Source: Oscillospiraceae bacterium (GTDB lineage Bacteria > Bacillota > Clostridia > Oscillospirales > SIG627). Taken from it: a stretch of DNA of 64,000 nt. A program made the translations under genes and the position numbers. The stretch is taken from NCBI GenBank assembly GCA_015065325.1, contig SVQO01000002.1, positions 1 through 64,000 of the forward strand, written 5' to 3'. The notes beneath the pieces were generated by a model. The model was not told the origin of the DNA. It ran no database searches and saw only the letters and a program-made list of their open reading frames with translations. Of this stretch, positions 33,443-41,671 are shown piece by piece. How positions within the stretch are numbered: the first letter of the stretch is position 1; the number at the start of each line of letters is the position of its first letter.

Positions 33443-35539
33443 ATGTTTGAAAATCACAGAATCTTCAAATATGAGTTTGCCGGCAGACCTTTGATCATCG
33501 AAACCGGTAAGATCAGCCAGCTGGCAAACGGATCTTGTCTGGTTCGCTACGGTGACACCTGCATTTTGGCAAACGCCACCGCAAGCGCTGCTCCCAGAGA
33601 CGGCATCGACTTTCTTCCCCTGTCCGTAGATTACGAGGAAAGACTTTATGCAGTGGGCCGTATCCCCGGCAGTTTTAACAGACGCGAAGGCAGACCCTCT
33701 ACCAAAGCGATCCTGACCAGCCGTGTGATCGACAGACCCATCCGTCCCCTCTTCCCCAAGGATCTGAGAAATGACGTTTGCATTTCCCTTCTGACCCTTT
33801 CGGTAGATCAGGACAACTCTCCCGAGATCGCCGCTATGATCGGTGCATCCATCGCCCTGTCCATTTCCGATATTCCTTGGAACGGACCCATCGGCGGTGC
33901 TTTCGTCGGTATGGTTGACGGCAAGATCGTCATCAACCCCACCTTGGCAGAGAGAGAAAAGAGCACTCTGGAGCTCACCGTTGCAGCCAGCGAAAAGAAG
34001 GTCGTTATGATCGAAGCAGGCGCAAAGGAAGTTTCCGACGAGGAAATGTACAACGCCATCATGACCGCTTTCGAGGAGATCCGCGGTCTGGTTGCCTTTA
34101 TCAACAGCATCGTTGCCGAGATCGGAAAGCCTAAGTTCTCCTACCCCTCCTGTGAGGTTGACCACGATATGTTCGAGGCAATCAAGGAGTTTGCTATTGA
34201 GGACGTAAAGGCTGCTCTCGACACCGACGACAAGACCGTACGCGACGAGCGTATGCAGGTGGTTTACGAGAAGATCTACGCCAAGTTCGACGAGATCTAC
34301 CCCGACAGCCGTCTGATGATCAACGAATGCGTTTACAAGCTGCAGAAGTTTGTGGTACGCCGCTGGCTCCTTGACGAGAAGAAGCGCGTTGACGGCAGAA
34401 GAATGGACGAGATCAGACCCTTGGCTTCCGAGGTAGGTCTGATTCCCCGTGTGCACGGCTCCGGTCTGTTCACCAGAGGTCAGACACAGGTGCTCACCCT
34501 TGCAACTCTCGGCTCCGTTTCCGATCAGCAGATGCTGGACGGTGTGGATACCGAAGAATACAAGAGATATATGCACCACTACAATATGCCCGGTTATTCC
34601 GTAGGCGAAGCCAAGGCATCCAGAAGCCCCGGCAGACGCGAGATCGGTCACGGTGCTCTCGCTGAAAGAGCCCTTGAGCCCGTTCTCCCCTCTCTCGAGG
34701 AATTCCCCTACACCATCCGTCTCGTTTCCGAGATCGTTTCTTCCAACGGCTCCACCTCTCAGGGCTCTATCTGCGGTTCTACCCTGGCTCTGATGGATGC
34801 GGGCGTACCGATCACCGCTCCCGTAGCAGGCATTTCCTGCGGCTTGATCACCGAGGGTGACGAGTGGGATACCATGATCGACATTCAGGGTCTGGAAGAC
34901 TTCTTCGGCGATATGGACTTTAAGGTAGCAGGTACTCACAAGGGTATCACCGCTATTCAGATGGACCTGAAGATCGACGGTCTGACTCCCGAGATCATCA
35001 AGCAGGCTTTGGAGACCACCCACAAGGCAAGGCTCTATATCCTGGACGAGGTTATGCTCAAGGCGATCCCCGCTCCCAGAGAAGACGTATCCGAGTTTGC
35101 TCCCAAGATGATCTCCATGAAGATCCACCCTGACAAGATCCGCGAAGTAATCGGATCCGGCGGTAAGGTCATTCAGAAGATCTGTGCCGACACCGGTGCC
35201 AAGATCGACATTGAGGACGACGGCAGCGTATTCATCTCCGCAGTAAACCGCGACAGCGCTTACGAGGCAAAGAAGATCGTTGACGCTATCGTATTCGAGC
35301 CCGAGGTAGGTATGGTATTCGACAACTGTACCGTTACCCGTCTGATGACCTTCGGCGCATTCGTTGAGTTTGCTCCCGGCAAGGAAGGGTTGGTTCACAT
35401 TTCCAAGCTGGACAAGAAGCGCGTTGAAAAGGTAGAGGACGTTTGCAAAGTAGGCGACAAAATGAAAGTCAAACTCATTGAGATCGACGACAAGGGCAGA
35501 ATCAACCTCTCCCGCAAGGACGCAATGGACGAAGAATAA
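33443..35539 (+). CDS. pnp: Polynucleotide phosphorylase
   Basis: A 698-residue protein of standard length. It contains two RNase PH domains (the second carrying ARSPGRREIGHGALAERAL-type residues KASRSPGRREIGHG), then a KH domain (EVIGSGGKVIQKICADTG) and an S1 domain (NCTVTRLMTFGAFVEFAPGKEGLVHIS). It degrades RNA from the 3' end using phosphate. It forms an operon with rpsO and is followed by a strong terminator. Confidence 0.98.
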   Translation: MFENHRIFKYEFAGRPLIIETGKISQLANGSCLVRYGDTCILANATASAAPRDGIDFLPLSVDYEERLYAVGRIPGSFNRREGRPSTKAILTSRVIDRPIRPLFPKDLRNDVCISLLTLSVDQDNSPEIAAMIGASIALSISDIPWNGPIGGAFVGMVDGKIVINPTLAEREKSTLELTVAASEKKVVMIEAGAKEVSDEEMYNAIMTAFEEIRGLVAFINSIVAEIGKPKFSYPSCEVDHDMFEAIKEFAIEDVKAALDTDDKTVRDERMQVVYEKIYAKFDEIYPDSRLMINECVYKLQKFVVRRWLLDEKKRVDGRRMDEIRPLASEVGLIPRVHGSGLFTRGQTQVLTLATLGSVSDQQMLDGVDTEEYKRYMHHYNMPGYSVGEAKASRSPGRREIGHGALAERALEPVLPSLEEFPYTIRLVSEIVSSNGSTSQGSICGSTLALMDAGVPITAPVAGISCGLITEGDEWDTMIDIQGLEDFFGDMDFKVAGTHKGITAIQMDLKIDGLTPEIIKQALETTHKARLYILDEVMLKAIPAPREDVSEFAPKMISMKIHPDKIREVIGSGGKVIQKICADTGAKIDIEDDGSVFISAVNRDSAYEAKKIVDAIVFEPEVGMVFDNCTVTRLMTFGAFVEFAPGKEGLVHISKLDKKRVEKVEDVCKVGDKMKVKLIEIDDKGRINLSRKDAMDEE

Positions 35540-35546
35540 CAAGCAA

Positions 35547-35579
35547 AAGAAGCAGAGATTTTTCTCTGCTTCTTTTTTC
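35547..35579 (+). terminator. Terminator after pnp
   Basis: AAGAAGCAGAGA pairs with TCTCTGCTTCTT, followed by a T run. Confidence 0.9.
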
Positions 35580-35608
35580 TTGCCTAAACGCAAGCGTTAT
35601 GATATACT
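35580..35608 (+). promoter_or_regulatory. Promoter of the SGNH hydrolase gene
   Basis: TTGCCT (35580-35585) and TATACT (35603-35608) with a 17-base spacer; the -35 overlaps the end of the pnp terminator. Confidence 0.6.
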
Positions 35609-35639
35609 TAAGGGGAAGAAAAGGAAAGAGGTTTCTATT

Positions 35640-36287
35640 ATGAAAAAAATCGTTCTGCTGGGAGATTCCATCCGTATGGGCTACGACAAATACGTAAAAA
35701 TGGCGCTGGAGGACAGTGCCGAGGTATACTCTCCCAAGGAAAACTGCCGCTTTACGCCATACGTGCTTCGGTATCTGCACTCCTGGCTGAAAGAAAGCAC
35801 GTTCGGCGAGGAAACGGACTGCATTCATTGGAACGCAGGACTTTGGGACTGCCTGGATCTGTTTGACGACGGGCCTACGGTTCCTCTTGAATTATACGAG
35901 CAGTATATGCACCGCATTTGCCGCCGCATCCGAATGCTCTGTCCCAAAGCAAAGGTGATCTTTGCCACCTCCACGCCTGTCAACGAGGCAGGCTACAAAA
36001 ACCCTCAAAAAACCCGACGGGAAAACCGCGTAATTCGTCAGTACAACGAAGTTGCGATCAAGGTAGTAACCCGGTACGGCTTTTTCGTCAACGATCTGTA
36101 CTCCCTTCTGGAAAATGCTCCCCTCCATTGGTTTTCCGATAACAAAACCCACTATTACACCAAAGAAGGCACCAAAGCAATAACCGAAAAGGTCGTATCC
36201 GCCATCGCACAGCACGTTGAAGTTGCCCCGAAGGAAATCAATTACACCACCTTTTTCCCCGAGAACAAAGAAGAAATCGGCTTTTAA
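35640..36287 (+). CDS. SGNH/GDSL-family hydrolase
   Basis: A 215-residue protein started at the ATG at 35640 behind AAAGAGG. The N-terminal block VLLGDSIRMGYDKYV holds the GDS catalytic serine. HWNAGLWDC supplies the Gly/Asn positions, KVIFATSTPVNE follows, and the C-terminal NDLYSLL…THYYTKEG stretch has the Asp/His-type end. These enzymes act on esters of lipids or sugars. There is no signal peptide, so it is probably cytoplasmic. It is monocistronic between two terminators. Confidence 0.82.
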   Translation: MKKIVLLGDSIRMGYDKYVKMALEDSAEVYSPKENCRFTPYVLRYLHSWLKESTFGEETDCIHWNAGLWDCLDLFDDGPTVPLELYEQYMHRICRRIRMLCPKAKVIFATSTPVNEAGYKNPQKTRRENRVIRQYNEVAIKVVTRYGFFVNDLYSLLENAPLHWFSDNKTHYYTKEGTKAITEKVVSAIAQHVEVAPKEINYTTFFPENKEEIGF

Positions 36288-36293
36288 CGCAAA

Positions 36294-36329
36294 AGGAAGC
36301 AGAGAAAATTCTCTGCTTCCTTTTTTTCG
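36294..36329 (+). terminator. Terminator after the SGNH hydrolase gene
   Basis: AGGAAGCAGAGAA pairs with TTCTCTGCTTCCT, followed by a T run. On the minus strand it may also end the feo operon. Confidence 0.85.
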
Positions 36330-36331
36330 GA

Positions 36332-36484
36332 TCACGGCTTTTGATGCTCGCCGCACTTTCCTGAGCACTGCTTGGCGTAGGGACAGCCGATGCAGGTCTC
36401 ACCGCGTTTTTTGGCACGGACAAGGTACCAAACGATACTGCCGACGATGGCAACTAAGATCAAAACAACGATAACGTTCGTCAC
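36332..36484 (-). CDS. FeoB-associated Cys-rich membrane protein
   Basis: A 50-residue protein beginning with GTG at 36484, nine bases after ACGAGG. One transmembrane span (VIVVLILVAIVGSIVWYLV) is followed by a cytoplasmic Cys-rich tail, CIGCPYAKQCSGKCGEH, with four cysteines and a histidine. This is the FeoB-associated family found after feoB in Firmicutes, probably an iron-handling partner. It is the last gene of the feo operon. Confidence 0.88.
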   Translation of the reverse strand: MTNVIVVLILVAIVGSIVWYLVRAKKRGETCIGCPYAKQCSGKCGEHQKP

Positions 36485-36505
36485 AGATAAAACCTCGTGT
36501 AAATT

Positions 36506-38497
36506 TTATTTTGCCGTTTTCAGGGCATATTCCGCCTTCAGCTTCTTATTGGCGTTTACGATCTTGAAGGTGATGAAGGCTGCAATGGCAAGCACGATCA
36601 AAAGGCCGCCGAGAGCAGTTCCGTAATTCAAATTCTCTCCCACGATCAAGGTGCCGATGGTGTAAACGAAGTAGGAAACGGAAAAGCCTACGGCGAATTG
36701 AAGCCCGATACCGCCCCAAAGCCATTTCGCACTGTTCATTTCGGAGTTCATCGCACCGATGGCGGCAAAGCAAGGAGGCGTAAAGAGGTTGAACATCAGA
36801 TACGCCAAAGCGGCAACCTTCGTGATTCCGATAATGGCAGCTGCCTTTTCATCTGCGCCGCCGTTAATTGCATCTTCAAGACCAACAAAGCATACGCAAA
36901 GGGTTCCTACTACGTTTTCTTTTGCAATAAAGCCGGTAACCGCTGCTCCGGCAAGCTGCCATGAGAGCACGCCGACAACGGGTACGAGCACGTAAGCAAA
37001 GGGAGTGGCGATGGTTGCCAGAATGGACTTATCCGCACTTTCCGCAACCGCAAAGCTCCAGGTAAAGGTCTGCATGATCTGTACTGCCATATTGCAGAGC
37101 AGGATAATGGTAGCGGCTTTTACGATATACGCCCAGCCGCGGCTGCACATAGACTTAAACGCGCCCCAGAGAGAAGGAGCCTTGTATTCGGGAAGCTCAA
37201 TGATAAAGAAGGATTTTCTGATCTTGTGGCCGGTGATGGCGTTGACCAGAAGTGCGCCCAGAAAGATCAGGAGGATACCTGCAAAATACATCAACGCGCT
37301 GACCCAACCTGCGTTTTCAAAGAAAGCACCTGCAAACAAAGCAATGACGGGAATTTTTGCACCGCAAGGCATAAAGGGTGCCAGCATCGCGGTTGCTCTG
37401 CGCTCACGCTCGTCGCGGATGGTACGGCTTGCCATAACACCGGGAACAGCACAGCCTACCGTAATAACAAAAGGGATCACGGATTTACCGGAAAGACCGA
37501 CCTTCTTGAAAATGGGATCCAGCACCACGGCGGCACGGGACATATATCCGCAGTCCTCAAGAAGTGCGATCAAGAAGTACATTACCATAACCAAAGGAAG
37601 GAAGCCCATTACGGCGCTGACGCCGCCGATAATACCGTCCACCACGATTGCCTGAAGCAAGGGGCTGGCATTCTCCATCAAGCCACCAACGTATCCCTGG
37701 AAGGAATCGATCACACCGGTCAAAAGCCCTTCCAGCCATTTCCCGAGACCCAGAGGCCCCTCTGCCTGGGAAATGTGGAATACCAGGAACATCACCACGG
37801 CAAAGATCGGAAGACCCAGCCATTTATTGGTGAGGATCGCGTCGATCTTATCTCCGATATTCTTTTCCTTGGTCAGAACCTTGCGGACCTCAACCTCCTT
37901 GACGATGCCGTTTGCAAAGGCAAAACGCTTGCGGTCCGCCTCCTCCACCTGTGCCTTATCGGTCAGATCGATATCTTCCTGCACGTAGGGCGCTTTCTGC
38001 TCCTTGCCGACCTGAGCGGCGGCTGCCTCGATCAATGCCTGCAAGCCGGAGGCAGAGGTGGAAACGGTTTTGATCACGGGACAACCAAGCTTTGCGGAAA
38101 GAGCTTCCGCATCGATGGTATTTCCCTTCTTTTTACCGATATCACTCTTATTCAGAGCAACTACAAGGGGAATCCCCAGTTCCAGAAGCTGTGTGGTAAA
38201 AAACAGGCTACGGCTCAGATTGTCTGCGTCCACGATATTGATGATGGCATCGGGAGCTTCGTTCTTGACGTAAGAGCTGGTAATGCTTTCCTCACTGGTA
38301 AAGGGAGACATCGAGTAAGCGCCGGGAAGATCTACTGCGATGATCTTATTGTTGCCGGCGTAAGCCCTCTTAATAGGGTGTTCCTTCTTGTCAACGGTAA
38401 CGCCTGCCCAGTTGCCCACCTTTTCGTTACGCCCGGTAAGCGCGTTAAACATCGTAGTCTTACCGGAGTTCGGGTTGCCTGTTAAAGCAATTCTCAT
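36506..38497 (-). CDS. feoB: Ferrous iron transporter FeoB
   Basis: A 663-residue membrane GTPase. The N-terminal G domain shows G1 GNPNSGKTT (7-15), the G3 DLPGAYS and G4 NKSD. A guanine-dissociation-inhibitor-like linker follows, then some ten transmembrane spans including the Gate motifs (PFVITVGCAVPGVMASRTI, and the second with a Cys-containing PCGAKIPV). It imports Fe2+. Each of feoA, feoA and feoB has its own upstream palindrome for a DtxR-type repressor. Confidence 0.97.
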   Translation of the reverse strand: MRIALTGNPNSGKTTMFNALTGRNEKVGNWAGVTVDKKEHPIKRAYAGNNKIIAVDLPGAYSMSPFTSEESITSSYVKNEAPDAIINIVDADNLSRSLFFTTQLLELGIPLVVALNKSDIGKKKGNTIDAEALSAKLGCPVIKTVSTSASGLQALIEAAAAQVGKEQKAPYVQEDIDLTDKAQVEEADRKRFAFANGIVKEVEVRKVLTKEKNIGDKIDAILTNKWLGLPIFAVVMFLVFHISQAEGPLGLGKWLEGLLTGVIDSFQGYVGGLMENASPLLQAIVVDGIIGGVSAVMGFLPLVMVMYFLIALLEDCGYMSRAAVVLDPIFKKVGLSGKSVIPFVITVGCAVPGVMASRTIRDERERRATAMLAPFMPCGAKIPVIALFAGAFFENAGWVSALMYFAGILLIFLGALLVNAITGHKIRKSFFIIELPEYKAPSLWGAFKSMCSRGWAYIVKAATIILLCNMAVQIMQTFTWSFAVAESADKSILATIATPFAYVLVPVVGVLSWQLAGAAVTGFIAKENVVGTLCVCFVGLEDAINGGADEKAAAIIGITKVAALAYLMFNLFTPPCFAAIGAMNSEMNSAKWLWGGIGLQFAVGFSVSYFVYTIGTLIVGENLNYGTALGGLLIVLAIAAFITFKIVNANKKLKAEYALKTAK

Positions 38498-38557
38498 GGG
38501 GTATTTCCTCCTGTTTCTAAACTTTATACAAATCCTTAATGGATAAGGTTACGGTTC

Positions 38558-38575
38558 GGTTAGCTGCCGCTAACT
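38558..38575. promoter_or_regulatory. DtxR-type operator before feoB
   Basis: GGTTAGCTGCCGCTAACT is a near-perfect palindrome with GTTAGC/GCTAAC arms. Three more copies lie in this locus. Confidence 0.75.
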
Positions 38576-38603
38576 CCTCAGATCAAAAAAACAGCCGCTT
38601 TTT

Positions 38604-38816
38604 TCAGACGATGATGGCCTCTGCCAAAAAGGAGTCGATATTGTACCTGCCGTCCTTGATGGAAACGGTGCATCCGCTCTTGCGATGGGCGATCACGGTG
38701 ATGGCTTCTCCGCTGTAACAGCCCAAGGAAAACAAGAATGCATTCAGTTCCTCATCGTCCGTTTCGATCTGTCGAATAATATATTCTTTTCCTTCTTCTG
38801 CTTGTCTTAAATTCAT
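38604..38816 (-). CDS. feoA: FeoA-like SH3-domain protein (second copy)
   Basis: A 70-residue protein started at the ATG at 38816; an upstream ATG would add four residues. The pattern EEGKEYIIRQIETDDEELNAFLFSLGCYSGEAITVI with a C-terminal YNIDSFLAEAIIV is the FeoA fold. FeoA binds the FeoB G domain. It is a close paralogue of the copy 70 bases upstream, sharing most residues. Confidence 0.9.
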   Translation of the reverse strand: MNLRQAEEGKEYIIRQIETDDEELNAFLFSLGCYSGEAITVIAHRKSGCTVSIKDGRYNIDSFLAEAIIV

Positions 38817-38841
38817 ATGCTTTCCCACGCGACCGGCCTTT

Positions 38842-38859
38842 GGTTAGCGGTCGCTAACT
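38842..38859. promoter_or_regulatory. DtxR-type operator between the feoA copies
   Basis: GGTTAGCGGTCGCTAACT has the same GTTAGC/GCTAAC arms as the other three boxes. Confidence 0.75.
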
Positions 38860-38887
38860 CACTTTTAAAATAAAACTCGCCTCTTTG

Positions 38888-39103
38888 TCAGGAAACGAGA
38901 ATGGCCTCTGCCAGAGGTGTATCGATATGATAACGACCGTCCTTGATAGACACGATACAACCGCTCTTTTTCTGCATAACCACGGTAATAGCTTCTCCGC
39001 TGTAACAGCCCAAAGAAAACAAGAAAGCATTCAGCTCCTCGTCATCCGTATTGATCTGCTGAATGATATATTCTTTTCCTTCTTCGACTTCTCTCAAGTT
39101 CAT
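38888..39103 (-). CDS. feoA: FeoA-like SH3-domain protein (first copy)
   Basis: A 71-residue FeoA with an AGGTGG ribosome site seven bases before the ATG. Features are as in its paralogue: EEGKEYIIQQINTDDEELNAFLFSLGC and the C-terminal HIDTPLAEAILVS. It is the promoter-proximal gene of the operon. The two copies differ in only about a fifth of positions, pointing to a recent tandem duplication that included the operator. Confidence 0.92.
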   Translation of the reverse strand: MNLREVEEGKEYIIQQINTDDEELNAFLFSLGCYSGEAITVVMQKKSGCIVSIKDGRYHIDTPLAEAILVS

Positions 39104-39127
39104 TTCTATACCACCTGACCGATTCTT

Positions 39128-39179
39128 GGTTAGCAGCCGCTAACCAATAGACTGAAAGTTCGGTTAGCAGTCGCTAACC
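39128..39179. promoter_or_regulatory. Tandem DtxR-type operators before feoA
   Basis: GGTTAGCAGCCGCTAACC (39128-39145) and GGTTAGCAGTCGCTAACC (39162-39179) have centres 34 bases apart, just downstream of the feo -10 box. Bound repressor would block transcription. Confidence 0.85.
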
Positions 39180-39187
39180 ACGTATTT

Positions 39188-39215
39188 ATTATACGAAAAA
39201 AGTTCGTCTTGTCAA
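39188..39215 (-). promoter_or_regulatory. Promoter of the feo operon
   Basis: Minus-strand TTGACA (39210-39215) and TATAAT (39188-39193), both perfect, are separated by 16 bases. Confidence 0.88.
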
Positions 39216-39264
39216 GAGTTTTTTCAAAAAAATCCAATAAATTTTGTCCTTCTTATACTTTCGA

Positions 39265-39293
39265 TTGATTTTTTTTTAAGAATGTGTTATGAT
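39265..39293 (+). promoter_or_regulatory. Promoter of the DtxR-family gene
   Basis: TTGATT (39265-39270) and TATGAT (39288-39293) with a 17-base spacer. No copy of the GTTAGC palindrome overlaps it. Confidence 0.6.
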
Positions 39294-39325
39294 AATAGTA
39301 CCATCAAAGATTTGGAGAAAATGCT

Positions 39326-39688
39326 ATGCCGTTAAAACCGTCGGGCGAGATGTATCTGGAAACGATTTACGTATTGACAAAAGAAAAAAGCTCCGTCCGT
39401 TCCATTGATATTGCCGAGCATATGGGCTTTTCCAAGCCCAGTGTCAGCCGCGCCGTAGCCCGCTTGAAAGAGGAAAAATTCATCGTGGTGGATGAATTCG
39501 GCTACATCACTCTTACCGAGGACGGCTTGAGCCTTGCTCAAATGATCTACGAGCGGCATACAGTTCTGACCCGCGTTCTGATGATGCTCGGGGTAGATGA
39601 GGTGACCGCCAGCGAGGATGCCTGCAAGATCGAGCATGTCATCAGTGAAACCTCCTTTGAAACCCTGAAAAAATATATGGAAAAATGA
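39326..39688 (+). CDS. DtxR/MntR-family metal-dependent regulator
   Basis: A 120-residue regulator. The N-terminal winged HTH (SGEMYLETIYVLTKE, then SIDIAEHMGFSKPSVSRAVARL) is characteristic. The dimerisation helix with ERHTVLTRVLMMLGV and the C-terminal EDACKIEHVIS block hold the Glu/His/Cys metal ligands. It lacks the SH3 domain of full DtxR, like MntR-type short forms. Lying divergent to feo with four palindromes beside it, it is the obvious candidate for an Fe2+-dependent feo repressor. Confidence 0.92.
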   Translation: MPLKPSGEMYLETIYVLTKEKSSVRSIDIAEHMGFSKPSVSRAVARLKEEKFIVVDEFGYITLTEDGLSLAQMIYERHTVLTRVLMMLGVDEVTASEDACKIEHVISETSFETLKKYMEK

Positions 39689-39726
39689 GTTAAAGCAGAG
39701 AAAGGCTCTGCTTTAACTTTTTTTTA
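39689..39726 (+). terminator. Terminator after the DtxR gene
   Basis: GTTAAAGCAGAG pairs with CTCTGCTTTAAC around a 5-base loop, followed by nine T residues. Confidence 0.92.
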
Positions 39727-39742
39727 AAATTTTCTCTTTTCA

Positions 39743-39771
39743 TTGCATTTGCCTTTCTGCCGTGATACAAT
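39743..39771 (+). promoter_or_regulatory. Promoter of the NlpC/P60-like lipoprotein gene
   Basis: TTGCAT (39743-39748) and TACAAT (39766-39771) with a 17-base spacer lie 29 bases before the start. Confidence 0.7.
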
Positions 39772-39799
39772 TTCTATATCGATTTCAAAGGAGTTTTTT

Positions 39800-41572
39800 A
39801 TGAAACGCTTTTTTTCATTCTTTGTGACCGTAGTGATCCTTCTCAGCCTTTTTGCCTGTTCCGATGAACCGAAGTCGACCGCAAAGGAAAACGTCGCAAA
39901 AACGAAGGAGCAAATCGAGGAGCATCTTGCCGACCCCTCCTTTCAATGCGAGCCCGTAGGCGTTGCCATCACGGAAAACCCCTTTCCCGATCTGGATCTG
40001 AGCGGTATGACCGACGCTCAGAAAGCAGTGGTGGTCACCGCCGAGAGCTTTTATCTTCGCGGAAGCCGAATTCAATACGAGGATACACGCTTTCTGAAAA
40101 CAGACAAGCTCCCGTACTATCGTTGGGCAGTCCAACAAAGGAAGCTTGAGGAATATACCTCGCAAAACCTCGGCTTTTTACAATGTGCCGCGTTCTGCTA
40201 CGAGGTCTATCGCAATGCTCTGGATCTGGACTTGATCTACAAGGATAAGGTTTGTTATTACACATCCCGTTTTGACACCAACGCCAACCACGTTCTTCGT
40301 GAAACCCCTGTTGCCTCCGGCTTCTCCTCTATGTCTCAGGAGCAGCTGGACCAAAAAAAGCAGGAATTTCTCAGTGCCCTCCAGCCCGGTGATATCATCG
40401 TTTACCGTGTCAAGAATAACGGTCACGCCATGGTTTACGTCGGAAACGATACCATTATCCATTCCGGCGGCAGCGTGTATAACTGGGATAACAAGCAGGA
40501 GGTTTACGAATACCAAGGAACCGTACGCAAGGATTCCGTGGATTTCTTTTTCGAAAAAGGAAAGACCCGCTACCTCTTTAATAAACAGAGCTACTGCATT
40601 ATTCGCCCCATCGAGGATTTCGGCATTACACAGGTCCCTCAAAAGTCTCTGGACCGTATGGGTGTGATGCGAGGGGTTCTGGCAGAAAAGCTGTCTTCCC
40701 ATACGGCAGGGCAAACCGTCTCCCCCGGCGAAGCCCTTACCTACACCTTTTCTCTGAACAATACGACTGGTGAGGAGAAAACGCTGACCGTCACCGACAC
40801 GCTCCCCCTTCATACCGAATTCGTCAGCGGTGACTTGACCCTTTCAGACAGAACTCTGTCCGCAACGGTTACTCTTCCCGCAAAAAGCACGGTTCAGCTG
40901 TCCTACACCCTTCGTGTCAAGGGTGATACCCCCTCGGGACAACAGATCCGGAGCGAAAGCTTCGTTGCCTCCGTGCCCACCGACTGCCCTGCCGTTACCG
41001 TCGGAAACACCCTTTCCGAGACGGAACGTGACGCCATCGGCAAAGCCGTTACCGAGCTTTCCTCTTCTCAGCTGAGAGGTTTGGAACTTGGCAACGCAAT
41101 TTACGAAAAAGCTACGGGGAGAGTCGCCTTTCCCACAACTGCACCCGAACAGATCCTGGAGGACTTGTTCCGCCATTACTCCGTCGCTTTGGAAAGCAAG
41201 GCTGCGGAAACCGACCCCAACTGGCCTTGGTACTGGCGCAGCTTAGATCCGAACTCAACCTATCTGTCCTGTCTTGTACCCAATCTTTACGGCGGAAGAT
41301 ACGTTGCAGAAAATACCGATGCCGATCCCTTGACCGATCTGGAATGGTTCCAAGCAAAGCGAGCCCGCTACGTTTCCGCCAATCAGCTTCTCCCCGGCGA
41401 CTTTGTCTTCCTCTCCTATAACAGCAAGGATCTGACCGGCTCTGTTTATCTGTTCACCGGCGATTCCCTGCTGGACCTGCAAAGCAATAAAGAGATCAAC
41501 CCCGAGCCCCTTTTGCAAAGAATCGTTTCCGATCGGTACTTTGCCGTTCTGCGCCCCAGCCTTACAAAATAA
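39800..41572 (+). CDS. Lipoprotein with NlpC/P60-like and DUF11-like domains
   Basis: A 590-residue protein started at the ATG at 39800 behind AAAGGAG. A signal peptide ends in the lipobox LFAC. Residues about 100-280 resemble an NlpC/P60 cysteine peptidase: LQCAAFCYEVYR gives the nucleophile Cys, and NNGHAMVYVGNDTIIHSGG the catalytic His. Residues about 300-400 form a DUF11-like beta domain (SPGEALTYTFSLNNTT…LTVTDTLPLHTEF). The C-terminal 180 residues look like a second, degenerate P60-like unit (LLPGDFVFLSY…VYLFTGD). The probable role is peptidoglycan peptide cleavage at the cell surface. Confidence 0.7.
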   Translation: MKRFFSFFVTVVILLSLFACSDEPKSTAKENVAKTKEQIEEHLADPSFQCEPVGVAITENPFPDLDLSGMTDAQKAVVVTAESFYLRGSRIQYEDTRFLKTDKLPYYRWAVQQRKLEEYTSQNLGFLQCAAFCYEVYRNALDLDLIYKDKVCYYTSRFDTNANHVLRETPVASGFSSMSQEQLDQKKQEFLSALQPGDIIVYRVKNNGHAMVYVGNDTIIHSGGSVYNWDNKQEVYEYQGTVRKDSVDFFFEKGKTRYLFNKQSYCIIRPIEDFGITQVPQKSLDRMGVMRGVLAEKLSSHTAGQTVSPGEALTYTFSLNNTTGEEKTLTVTDTLPLHTEFVSGDLTLSDRTLSATVTLPAKSTVQLSYTLRVKGDTPSGQQIRSESFVASVPTDCPAVTVGNTLSETERDAIGKAVTELSSSQLRGLELGNAIYEKATGRVAFPTTAPEQILEDLFRHYSVALESKAAETDPNWPWYWRSLDPNSTYLSCLVPNLYGGRYVAENTDADPLTDLEWFQAKRARYVSANQLLPGDFVFLSYNSKDLTGSVYLFTGDSLLDLQSNKEINPEPLLQRIVSDRYFAVLRPSLTK

Positions 41573-41671
41573 TAGCCTGCTGATCTGCAAGACGTATCCC
41601 CTTCTCTTCCCTTGTTCAAGTTGACTTTCAAATACTCCTGTGCCATAACAGAAAAAAATCGGAGGTTCCCT

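Noticed and set aside
33143-35593. 816-residue open frame on the minus strand
   Set aside because: It is exactly antisense to rpsO and pnp, has no recognisable domain and lacks a ribosome site.
37226-38485. 419-residue open frame on the plus strand
   Set aside because: It is antisense to feoB, with no domain or ribosome site.
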